64,000 nucleotides of DNA, from assembly GCA_009861545.1 (NCBI GenBank), contig VXME01000091.1, forward strand, positions 1 through 64,000. The letters run 5' to 3'. The notes under the pieces were generated by a model. It made no database searches and had not been told where the DNA came from. It saw nothing but the letters and a program-made list of their open reading frames with translations. A program made the translations under genes and the position numbers. How positions within the stretch are numbered: the stretch's first letter is position 1; each line of letters begins with the position of its first letter. Source of the stretch: Acidobacteriota bacterium. GTDB lineage: Bacteria; Acidobacteriota; Vicinamibacteria; Vicinamibacterales; UBA8438. Below are positions 8,652 through 17,900 of this stretch, piece by piece.

Positions 8652-9936
8652 CTCGCCTGCAGCACTGCTACGGAGCATCGGGCTCGGAGAGGGCGCGCAT
8701 CTCGAGCTGAAGGAGGTCGTGTTCGCCGGAGAGCGGGTCAAGGGACCTGGGCGCGAGCAGCTCGCCGACGAACTCGCGGCGTTCGCCAACGGTCACGGCG
8801 GCGTGCTTGTGCTCGGCGTCGATGACCGTACGCGGGACATCGTGGGCATTGCGCTGGAGCGGCTCGACGCCGCCGAACAGTACGTGACCGCGATTGTCGA
8901 CGATTCGATCAAGCCGCCGATCTATCCCTTGATCGAACGGCTTGAGCTGCTGGATTCGGAGGGCGTGGCGCGACCGGTCCTGCGCGTCGAGGTCTCGCCG
9001 AGCCTGTTCGTGCACGAGAGCCCCGGCGGGTTTCTGCATCGCGTCGGCAGCGCGAAGCGGAGGATGGAGCCCGACTTCCTGGTCCGTCTCCATCAGCAGC
9101 GCAGCCAGTCCCGGCTGATCCGGTTCGACGAACAGCCGCTTCACGATGCGTCATTCGCCGATCTCGATCGCGCGCTGATCGACCGTTTTGCGGTCGACGG
9201 CATGGGCGACGACAGGGAGACCCTGGCGTGCAAGCTCGGCATGGCCGCAAGGTCAAGCGCGCGCGGTCCCCTCCCCACCGTCACGGGGATTCTGCTGGGG
9301 ACCACGGAGCCGATCGAGCGGCTGCCGCATGCCTATGTGCAGGCGGTGGCGTACCGCGGGCGCAGTGTGCCCGAGTCGCTGGAGTCCCCCTGGTACCAGC
9401 TCGATGCCGCCGACATTTCGGGGCCGGTCGACCGGCAGATCGCCGGGGCCTGTCTGTTCGTCGCCCGCAACCAGAAGGTGCGTGCAAGAAAGACGATGGG
9501 GCGTATCGACCTGCCGCAGTACGATATGGCGGCGGTGTTCGAAGCCGTCGTCAATGCGGTAGCGCACCGCGACTATGCCATGCACGGCGCGCACATCCGC
9601 CTGCACCTGTATTCGGACCGCGTCGAATTGTCCTCGCCCGGCGCGCTTCCGAACAGCATGACGGTGGATGATCTTCCATACCGGCAAACGAGCCGCAACG
9701 AAACCCTCACGGGCCTGCTCGCGAGGTGTCCCATCCCGACGGGGATTCCAGGGCTGGAGACACCGAGGCAGACGCTGATGGACCGCCGCGGCAATGGGGT
9801 TCGGGTCATTCTGGAGAACAGCGAGAAGTTGTCGGGGAAGCGGCCCGTCTACGAGACCTTCGGCGACGAGTTGCGGTTGACGATCTACGCCGCCGACCCG
9901 GCCGCCGGAGGGGCGGCAGAGTTGCCGCCGGAGTGA
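8644..9936 (+). CDS. AlbA_2 (Schlafen-like) plus GHKL ATPase protein, copy 1
   Basis: The N-terminal third is an AlbA_2/Schlafen-AlbA domain (HLELKEVVFAG, then LADELAAFANGHGGVLVLGV), which in relatives binds or cuts nucleic acid. The C-terminal half has a HATPase_c_4 (GHKL) fold with the N-box EAVVNAVAHRDYAMHG near residues 300-315. Such proteins are often annotated as RecG-like helicases or transcriptional regulators. Two in-frame ATGs (8635 and 8644) overlap the preceding TOPRIM gene; I chose 8644. A clear paralog lies at 24059-25324 behind another ABC-type ATPase gene. Here it forms a coupled trio with the ATPase and the TOPRIM protein. Confidence 0.8.
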   Translation: MLDSPAALLRSIGLGEGAHLELKEVVFAGERVKGPGREQLADELAAFANGHGGVLVLGVDDRTRDIVGIALERLDAAEQYVTAIVDDSIKPPIYPLIERLELLDSEGVARPVLRVEVSPSLFVHESPGGFLHRVGSAKRRMEPDFLVRLHQQRSQSRLIRFDEQPLHDASFADLDRALIDRFAVDGMGDDRETLACKLGMAARSSARGPLPTVTGILLGTTEPIERLPHAYVQAVAYRGRSVPESLESPWYQLDAADISGPVDRQIAGACLFVARNQKVRARKTMGRIDLPQYDMAAVFEAVVNAVAHRDYAMHGAHIRLHLYSDRVELSSPGALPNSMTVDDLPYRQTSRNETLTGLLARCPIPTGIPGLETPRQTLMDRRGNGVRVILENSEKLSGKRPVYETFGDELRLTIYAADPAAGGAAELPPE

Positions 9937-9942
9937 GCGAGA

Positions 9943-12900
9943 GTGGAACCGCTATCCGTTGACCTCCGAAACCGGCTCGCCTCGACCATCAAGGCCGCGC
10001 GGCGCGCGGGCGAATCCGGCGCCCGCAACGCGCTCGGCATGCTCGCGGTCGGCGACGCCCGCGCGCACCCATCGATGTCTTCGGCGGAGCAGGACCTGCG
10101 GCGCCGCCTGCGGGCGCACGGGCGTCAACTCGGGGACGGGCGCGATGCCGAAACCGGCGAGCAGAAGATCGACCGCCTCGCCCACGAGGTGGCCTACGAG
10201 CACTGGCACCGGATGCTGTTCGCCCGCTTCCTGGCGGAGAACGAGCTCCTCATCGAACAGGAATCGGGCGTCGCCGTGTCGCTGGCGGACTGCGAGGAGC
10301 TGGCGCGCGAGCAGGGGCAGGATCGCTGGACGCTGGCCGGCCGCTTCGCCGAGTCGATGCTGCCGCGGATCTTCCGGAGCGACGATCCGGCGCTCGCCGT
10401 CAGGCTGGCGCCGGAGACGCGGCAGGAGCTGGAGCGGTTGGTCGAGGCGCTGCCGGCCGAGGTCTTCACCGCGCGCGACGCCCTGGGCTGGACCTATCAG
10501 TTCTGGCAGGCGGAGCGGAAGGACGCGGTCAACAAGAGCGGCGTGAAGATCGGCGCCGACGAGCTGCCCGCCGTGACGCAGCTCACCGAGCGCTACATGG
10601 TGCTGTTCCTGCTGCACAACACCGTCGGCGCGTGGCGTGCGGTCCGGATCCTGGCCGCGCAACCGGAACGCGCCGCGACCGCCGCGAGCGAGGAGGAGTT
10701 GCGGCGGGCCGTGCGCCTGGAAGCGGACGGGGGCTACGACTTCTCGTATCTGCGATTCGTGCGTGAGCCGCGGGACGGCGACGACGCGGAGCAACCGACG
10801 GGGCCCTGGCGGCCGGCGGCCGGGCGCTTCGAGGGCTGGCCCCGCACGGCGGCCGACCTCCGCGTGTTCGATCCCTGCTGCGGCAGCGGCCACTTCCTGA
10901 TCGAATGCCTCGATCTGCTGGTCCGCCTGCGCATGGAGAAGGAACGGCTCGCACCGGGCGCCGCGATCGACGCCGTGTTGCGGGACAACCTGTCCGGTCT
11001 GGAGATCGATCCGCGCTGCACGCAGATCGCCGCCTTCAACCTGGCGTTGACCGCGTGGACCTGGCCCGATGCGGGCGGCTATCGGCGCCTGCCGGACCTG
11101 AATCTCACCTGTTCCGGATTGGCGCCCAACGCCCCTCGCGACGAGTGGACCCGGTTGTCGGATGATGCGGCCGACGCCGGAGGACTTCCCTCGAAGCGCG
11201 ACCTGTTCGGCGTCGAGGACACGCTGATGTCCGCGCCGCTCCGCAACAGCCTCGGCGCGCTGCACGACCTCTTCGCCCAAGCGCCGGTGCTCGGCTCGCT
11301 CATCGACCCGCGCGCCGTTGAGGCGGATCTCTACCAGCACGACTACGAGGCGGTGCGGGGGTTGCTCGGCGTTCTGCTGGAACGGGAACGTGGCAGCGAC
11401 GAGCGGACCGAGCGCGCCGTGGCGGCCCAGGGTATGGCGCGCGCCGCGGAACTGCTGGCCGGCCGCTATCACCTGGTCATCACCAACGAGCCCTACCTTG
11501 CCCGCCGCAAGCAGAGCGACGAACTGAAGCAGTTCGCCCAGGACCGGCACTCGGCCGCGAAGGGTGATCTGGCCACGCTGTTCGTCTCGCGCATCTTCGG
11601 TTGGCTCGACAAGCATGGCGTCCACGCGGTGGTGACGCCGCAGAACTGGCTGTCCCAGACGAGCTACAAGAAGCTCCGGGAGATGCTGCTGAAGCAGCGG
11701 ACGTGGAACCTGGTCGCGCGGCTGGGGCCGGGCGCGTTCGAGACGATTGGCGGGCATGTGGTGAACGTCGCGTTGAGCGTGCTCTCCACGGACCGGTCGA
11801 GACCGGACTCGCGAATGGCGGGCATCGACGTTTCCGGTACCCGGGACCAGAAGTCAGTCCGGGCGGATGAGAAGGCAGTGCTTCTCCGCGGAAGAACGCA
11901 CGGTGCTGACGTGGGCCACGCATCGAACGGAGCGGTCCACGTGCTTGGGCAACGTAGGCAGCTCGACAATCCGGATTCAATACTCCTGTTCAACAGCGGC
12001 GCCAGCAGTGAACACCTCTCCAGAGTTGCCTTGGCATACCAGGGAAAGAAGTACCCGAACGGTCTTCCCGAACCGTACTCCGATGATCCGACGCAGTGGA
12101 TCTTTCACGGCCACCCGTGCGGAGGTATCGCGTGGGACGAGGACGCCAAGCGGATAGTTCACGGGCCACGGCGAATCGATACGACCGTTCTTCAAGTCGC
12201 GGTCGCGCGGCTGCTGGGGTACCGCTGGCCCGCCGAGCAGGATCCCGAGCTTCGGTTGGCGGCTGAAGTACGGGAATGCGTAGCGCAGTGCAGGAACCTT
12301 GCCGAGTTCGCCGACGCCGACGGCATCGTCTGTCTGCCTCCGGTTGGCGGCGAGTTCGCAGCGGCTGACCGTCTGCGCCAACTGCTCGTCGCCGCGTACG
12401 GCACCGATTGGACCGCGGAGACCGAACGGCGACACCTGGTCGCAGCGGCCGGAAGATCCGAGCCTGTCGATTCCATCGAAGCGTGGCTGCGCGACCGCTT
12501 CTTCGAGGAACACTGCCAGCACTTTCTTCAGCGTCCCTTCGTCTGGCACATCTGGGACGGCCGCCGCGACGGTTTCCATGCATTGCTCAACTACCACCGC
12601 CTCGCGGGTTCAGACGGCGTGGGCCGCCGCACGCTCGAAGCGTTGACGTACAGCCATCTTGGAGATTGGATGGCGCGTCAGAAAGCGGACCGAGACCAGG
12701 GACTTGATGGAGCGGATGGGCGACTTGCGGCTGCACAGGACCTTCAGCACCAGCTCAAGAAGATCATCGCTGGCGAGCCTCCGTGCGACGTCTTCGTCCG
12801 CTGGAAGCCTCTTGGCGAACAGCCGATCGGTTGGGAGCCGGACATCAACGACGGTATTCGGATCAACATCCGCCCGTTCATGTCGGCGGATCTGTCGAGG

Positions 12901-13161
12901 CGAGGCCGGGTCGGCGCTGGCATCCTGCGCGTCAAGCCGAAGATCAAGTGGTCCAAGGACCGGGGGCAGGAGCCAAGAAACTTGCGCTCGCAAGACGAGT
13001 ACCCGTGGTTCTGGGGCTGCCCTGGCGACCGCACCCAGACCGAGCGTACCGATTTCCGCGGCGGCGCGGATTTCGATGGCAAGCGCTGGAACGATCTGCA
13101 CTATACGAATGCCGTCAAGCGGGCCGCACGGTCGCGAAGTACGGTCGAGGCGGGCTCATGA
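9943..13161 (+). CDS. pglX: PglX/BrxX, BREX adenine-specific DNA methyltransferase
   Basis: PglX is the site-specific N6-adenine methyltransferase that marks host DNA in BREX and gives the system its target specificity. It has 1072 residues. Motif I (FDPCCGSGHFLIECLDLL) lies near residues 309-326. Motif IV, normally NPPY, reads NEPY (LVITNEPYLARRK) near residue 515. The C-terminal part (about 690-1072) should be the specificity and BREX-contact region. The start is GTG at 9943, 6 nt after the AlbA/GHKL gene. The stop overlaps the next gene (ATGA). The last ~56 codons have a diverged second copy at 21070-21258. Confidence 0.92.
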   Translation: MEPLSVDLRNRLASTIKAARRAGESGARNALGMLAVGDARAHPSMSSAEQDLRRRLRAHGRQLGDGRDAETGEQKIDRLAHEVAYEHWHRMLFARFLAENELLIEQESGVAVSLADCEELAREQGQDRWTLAGRFAESMLPRIFRSDDPALAVRLAPETRQELERLVEALPAEVFTARDALGWTYQFWQAERKDAVNKSGVKIGADELPAVTQLTERYMVLFLLHNTVGAWRAVRILAAQPERAATAASEEELRRAVRLEADGGYDFSYLRFVREPRDGDDAEQPTGPWRPAAGRFEGWPRTAADLRVFDPCCGSGHFLIECLDLLVRLRMEKERLAPGAAIDAVLRDNLSGLEIDPRCTQIAAFNLALTAWTWPDAGGYRRLPDLNLTCSGLAPNAPRDEWTRLSDDAADAGGLPSKRDLFGVEDTLMSAPLRNSLGALHDLFAQAPVLGSLIDPRAVEADLYQHDYEAVRGLLGVLLERERGSDERTERAVAAQGMARAAELLAGRYHLVITNEPYLARRKQSDELKQFAQDRHSAAKGDLATLFVSRIFGWLDKHGVHAVVTPQNWLSQTSYKKLREMLLKQRTWNLVARLGPGAFETIGGHVVNVALSVLSTDRSRPDSRMAGIDVSGTRDQKSVRADEKAVLLRGRTHGADVGHASNGAVHVLGQRRQLDNPDSILLFNSGASSEHLSRVALAYQGKKYPNGLPEPYSDDPTQWIFHGHPCGGIAWDEDAKRIVHGPRRIDTTVLQVAVARLLGYRWPAEQDPELRLAAEVRECVAQCRNLAEFADADGIVCLPPVGGEFAAADRLRQLLVAAYGTDWTAETERRHLVAAAGRSEPVDSIEAWLRDRFFEEHCQHFLQRPFVWHIWDGRRDGFHALLNYHRLAGSDGVGRRTLEALTYSHLGDWMARQKADRDQGLDGADGRLAAAQDLQHQLKKIIAGEPPCDVFVRWKPLGEQPIGWEPDINDGIRINIRPFMSADLSRRGRVGAGILRVKPKIKWSKDRGQEPRNLRSQDEYPWFWGCPGDRTQTERTDFRGGADFDGKRWNDLHYTNAVKRAARSRSTVEAGS

Positions 13162-14909
13162 CGGGTGCGTTGCTGTCGAGGCAGTGTGGGCGACAGCGTC
13201 CCGCGGCGCCTGAGGCCAACAGGACACAGGCGCAATTTCCGGTCGTCCCGCCGGCTAAGGCCGGGGGGGCGTTTTTGGCGTTCGCGGCAGGAGACGCGTT
13301 GGGCTGGCCGCAGGAGATTCCGCGCAACGTGCGGAGCAGTGCACACGGCGCGTCGCCGCGGATGGAGTTTCAGACGTGGACCCGGCGGACCGGCGGCCGG
13401 TTCCGCCCCTACGAAGAGACCATCGGAGCGGGAGAGTACAGCGACGACACACAACTCACGCTTGCCGTGGCGCGCAGTAGGACGAATCACAGCGCCGACT
13501 GGTGGAAGGCGTTCATGCGGGTGGAGCTGCCGCGCTGGACGATCTACGAACGCGGCGGTGGCGGCGCGACGAAGCGGGCGGCACAGGCTTGGCTCGCCGG
13601 CAGCCCGCCGTGGCAGTCCGGCAAGATGGATGCTGTCCGCCGGTATTTCGATGCCGGTGGCAACGGGGTGGCCATGCGCGTGCTTCCGCACGCCCTGTTT
13701 CTCGCGGGCCAGGACGACTCGGCGGTCTTGGTGCATGACGTCGTACGTGACGGGGCGGCAACGCACGGGCATCCACGCGCGCTGGTCGGCGCAACCGCCT
13801 GCGCGTACGCGGCATGGTCGCTGGCGCGCCGGCACCGGACGCTCGGCTTCGGAGAACTGCTGGATCTGCTGATTGATGAACACAGCGGATGGGGCGCGTT
13901 TCCCGACATGGAGCGCGGCGGCGAGGCTTGGTCCGCCGCCGCGGCTCGGGTGCTCGACGAACCCTACGAGCGTCTCTGGCAGCGCACCGTCGACGAAATG
14001 CGGCAATTGCTGGAACAGGCCCGCAACGGAATCCGGGCGGGTGCCCTGGCCGACGATCGCGCGGTGCTCGACGACCTCGGATGCTTCGGACGCTTCAAGG
14101 GGGCAGGCACAGTCACTGCTGCTGCTGCTGCGTATCTCGCGGCGAGACATGCCGCGCAGCCTGCCCAGGGCGTACTCCGGGCGGCCTTCGAGCGCGGCAC
14201 CGACACGGATACGCTCGCGGCAATGACCGGGGGGCTCCTCGGGTGTCTCGCTGGCGACGAGTGGTTGCCGGCGCCCTGGCGTGATGTGCAGGACGCTGCC
14301 TACTTGCGTCGCATCGCCGGTCAGGTGGCCCTGGGACCGTCCGGTGCCGAACAGCGGCCGGTGGAGACGCCAGCGGCCACGCAGTCGATCCTGACTGACC
14401 TCGCCCGAAACGGGGATCATGAAGTGGCTTTGGGAGAATCGACACGCGTCCAGGCGACGGCGCTACCGGATCTCAAACCGCTCTCGAATTCGATCACTGT
14501 GCACGCGTGGCGGCTCCGAACGCCCGAAGGGCAAACCCTGTACGTCACCAGAGTCGAGGAAAACAGGCGGTCACGCCGCGCCGGCCCGCCAAAGGCCGAG
14601 CCGTCTTCGGTTCGGCGGCCGTCTTCGGATCCTGCGACTTCCAAGTCCGACCCAGCAACACCCGCGGTCTCGGATTCCGGAGCCGACGTGGCGGTCGATC
14701 AAGGTGATGCGCTCTACGCCGAATTCCAACGGCAACTGCGGACACTGTTGAGCAACGGACCGGCGAGGCCCAAGAGAATCGAAGAGGCGCTGGGACTCAT
14801 TCCCCTCCAAGTTCGCAAGTGGCTGGAACGAATGGAGCATGGCGGGGAAATCGAACGCGCTTCCAGGAATCCGGTGACGTACGCCCTGACGCGGAAGACG
14901 CTGCTGTGA
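13158..14909 (+). CDS. ADP-ribosylglycohydrolase with C-terminal winged helix
   Basis: This is an ARH/DraG-family enzyme of 583 residues, expected to remove ADP-ribose from a modified protein or nucleic acid. Family motifs are present in order: AFAAGDALGWPQE near 42-54, the metal-binding SDDT near 95-98, GNGVAMRVLPHAL, THGHPRALVGA, and the second metal site RGTDTDTLAAMTGG near 346-358. After residue ~400 comes a low-complexity linker and then a C-terminal winged-helix-like domain (PARPKRIEEALGL, QVRKWLERMEHGGEIERA), which is not part of standard ARH enzymes. ATG at 13158 overlaps the pglX stop; the TGA overlaps the next ATG by one nt. No ADP-ribosyltransferase gene is visible in the window, so the substrate is unknown. 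Confidence 0.85.
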   Translation: MTGALLSRQCGRQRPAAPEANRTQAQFPVVPPAKAGGAFLAFAAGDALGWPQEIPRNVRSSAHGASPRMEFQTWTRRTGGRFRPYEETIGAGEYSDDTQLTLAVARSRTNHSADWWKAFMRVELPRWTIYERGGGGATKRAAQAWLAGSPPWQSGKMDAVRRYFDAGGNGVAMRVLPHALFLAGQDDSAVLVHDVVRDGAATHGHPRALVGATACAYAAWSLARRHRTLGFGELLDLLIDEHSGWGAFPDMERGGEAWSAAAARVLDEPYERLWQRTVDEMRQLLEQARNGIRAGALADDRAVLDDLGCFGRFKGAGTVTAAAAAYLAARHAAQPAQGVLRAAFERGTDTDTLAAMTGGLLGCLAGDEWLPAPWRDVQDAAYLRRIAGQVALGPSGAEQRPVETPAATQSILTDLARNGDHEVALGESTRVQATALPDLKPLSNSITVHAWRLRTPEGQTLYVTRVEENRRSRRAGPPKAEPSSVRRPSSDPATSKSDPATPAVSDSGADVAVDQGDALYAEFQRQLRTLLSNGPARPKRIEEALGLIPLQVRKWLERMEHGGEIERASRNPVTYALTRKTLL

Positions 14910-17900
14910 TGACCACGTTGGCTCCATCGCACTTGGAGGCTCTGAAGTCCTTCCTGCTTGAGTTGCGCGCTACTGGCGACGACGGCTTTGAAGGCCTGAT
15001 GGCGAGCGTTCTGACAAGTATCACCGGAATATCGTTCAGACTGGCGGCCAGCGGATCGCAATTCGGCAGTGACGGAACTGCCGTCAGAGAGGAAGATGGT
15101 GTCTCCTTCGAGTGCAAGCGCTACAAAGACAAGATTCCGAGAAGTAAGATCCTGTCGAAAATCGCTGAACTCTCGCTGAGTACAGCAAGTGTCGATGCCT
15201 GGGTTCTCTGCGCTACCTCGAAAGTATCGGCTCAGATAGCCTGCGACGTACGAAAACATGGTCGGGAGTTCGGAATCGGTACGATTGTGCTGGATTGGGC
15301 AGGCGTTCTTCCCAGGTTGGCTGTCGCGGTCGCGATGTCGACGGACGCCACGCGACAAGCTCTCGGTGCTGACGCTTCGGTTTCGGCGGCCGTCCAGGCG
15401 GTCCGGGCAACCAGTGATTTCAATGCATGCGCCGAGGAACTTCGTCTCGACCTCCGGGAACCGCTGGTCGGAACAGAGGTCGCACGGCAAGCGAACGCCG
15501 CTTGGCTGACGGCGGCTCTCGCCAGCCGAGAGCAGGCGATACTCGCCTTCGGCGAGCCATTGTCGCCGCTCGATGAGGCACATGGCACCGCACGCCTGCG
15601 AGCGGATCTGGTCGCAAGGGTCCAGCCGTTCATGACCGGCGATGCGGCCGGCACAATCCTGTGCGTGCTCGGTGGAGAGGGAGCGGGAAAGTCCTGGTTG
15701 GTTGCACATTGCTGGTCTCGCGTCGACCGAAGGCCGTTGATGGTCGTACTGCGTCCCAGGGACTGCCAGGAAGTCGTCGGGCCCGACGACTGCGAAAGTC
15801 TGCTCGCTTCCGAACTCCCCGCACAGGCCGGCGGCCCTGTGAACGACGGCGTCGTATCGGGTTGGCGCCGGAAGCTGGCCCGTTGGCGCAACGGTCGTCG
15901 TCCCGACCGTCCTCGCCTGATCGTCGTCATCGATGGTGTGAACCAGCGTCCGCAGGTCGACTGGGCTCGGGTCATCGACGCGTTCGGCGACGCGCTGAAC
16001 CGACTCGGCGGTCGGCTCATCATAACGGTTCGCACGACCTACTACGAGGCCAGACTCCAACCTCGTTTGGTGGCGCCGGTCGAAGAGTTGAGCGTTCCGG
16101 AGTGGACCGCAACTGAACGCGACGAGATCCTCGCCGCGAATGGAATCGACCATACCGTTCTTCACCGCGGCCAGGACGCTCACGCAGCGGTTGGACGTTC
16201 ACTTCTCAATCCGCGCCTGCTCGGAATAGCCGTCCGCCTTCTGAAGGTAAAGACTGTAGAACATATCGACGAGTTGAGCGTGAATCACCTGCTGTTCGAA
16301 CACCTCCGAACCCGCGAGCAGGAAAGTCGCAATCCGGAGCCGGCGCACGAGTGCGTGCGTCGTCTTCGAACCCATGCCGAAGCGGTTCTGCGCCGACACC
16401 AGAAGGGCCTGAGCGATGACGTCACTGTCTTCGATGCTGAGGATGTACAGAGTGTAGCGGACGGAAGATATTTCGTTCCGGTGGACGGAGATCCGACGCG
16501 CTACGCGCTGCACGACGACGGTTTGGTACTCGCATTCGGTCTAGTCGTGCTCGATCGGTTACGCATCGCATTGAGGAACGATCGAGATCTCGCGGCCGAA
16601 CTGGATGCAGCTATCGATCCCATCGCCGCTCTTGACCAGACGGCAGCCGCACTGATGGGGGCGCTTACGTACGCGTGCATCGACGACGAACAGCCCGACG
16701 AAATCGTGGTCGCGCTTCTGCGCGCCTTCGCGGAGCTCCAGAATCCGAACCACGAGGATCTGGAGGCATTCAAGTCGCTTGCCCGCACGAGGTCACCGGC
16801 GTTCCTGGAAGCTGCGCGCCGTCTGTGCTTGGCGGGATGGAACCAGCCAAATGTCGATTGGATCGAAGCGGCTTTGGTGTCTTCCAAGGCGCACGACGAT
16901 GTGCTGCGGAACATCCAGATCGCTGTCGCGGGGTGGCTGCGATGTTTTTCGCTGGAACCCAGCGTGGGCGTCCGCGGGGGAGTGAGCGCCGAAGAGAGAG
17001 CCAAGGGAACGGAGAAAATCAACGACGACCTGCGGTCCTTGTCGAGCGCAGAACGACAACTGCTGGAAGGCATGGAGGAGACAGTCGGTGATATCGAGGC
17101 TCTCACTCGACTGGCATTCACCCTCATGTCGGGCGGGCCGATCGCACCATTCGCGAAAGGCATTGTTCAGTGGTGTCTTGCGCACATGCTCAACCAGAAG
17201 GGATGGCCCTACGACGTACTCGGATACGTCGTCAGGCTCAACCGCGTCGACTGGAGGGCTGCGCGCGCGGGGTTGTTGAAGGAAGGCGCCATCTTCCGTA
17301 GAACCGACGTATCCCGACCCGGATCCTGGGCTCTGATCGTGCTGCTGGAGGCGACCGGAGAACCCGGCGACGCGAGGGAGGCGGAGGAGCTGAGGGCCAA
17401 AGTCAGCGACTTCGAACCGCGGAGGGGTTGGAGACTCGTGGAGCAATACTGCTCGTCCGACCCCTGCGATCCGTCGGCGTCGAAGCCGATAGGCATAGCA
17501 GCTACGGCGGGCCGTTACGAGACGATAGACGTTTCGTCGCTCTACGGTGGCCCATACCGTACCGGAGAAGACCTTTTCTGCGAGATGGCCAGGCCGGGTG
17601 TCGTGCGGTTCGAAGCCGAAGTCGGAGTTAGCAAGTATCGGGAATTCGCCGAGGAGGTCTTGAAACGCCGAGGAGCTTCCTTGAAGCGGGGGTTGTTCTT
17701 CCTCCGGCCGCACAGTGCTCTTCTGACGAGGGAAATGGCGCTGAAATTGGCAGCGGAGTGCGAGAAGCGTCTCGGGGCGACTTCTGATGTGCCGGAGAGG
17801 GATCGATGGTGGATGGCGCAGGACCAGTTGCTTCTCGCGTTTCCGAAGCTGAGCGCGGAGGAACAGGTGAAGGCACTGTTGGGAACGACGGTCGGGAAGG

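Noticed and set aside
13222-13272. GC-rich stretch CCGCCGGCTAAGGCCGGGGGG considered as a terminator or REP element inside the ARH 5' region
   Set aside because: Pairing is partial, no T-run follows, and it lies inside a frame coupled to pglX.
14090-14140. GCTGCTGCT-type short tandem stretch in the ARH gene as a phase-variable repeat
   Set aside because: Only about five trinucleotide units, coding for Ala, no frame change expected from triplet slippage.
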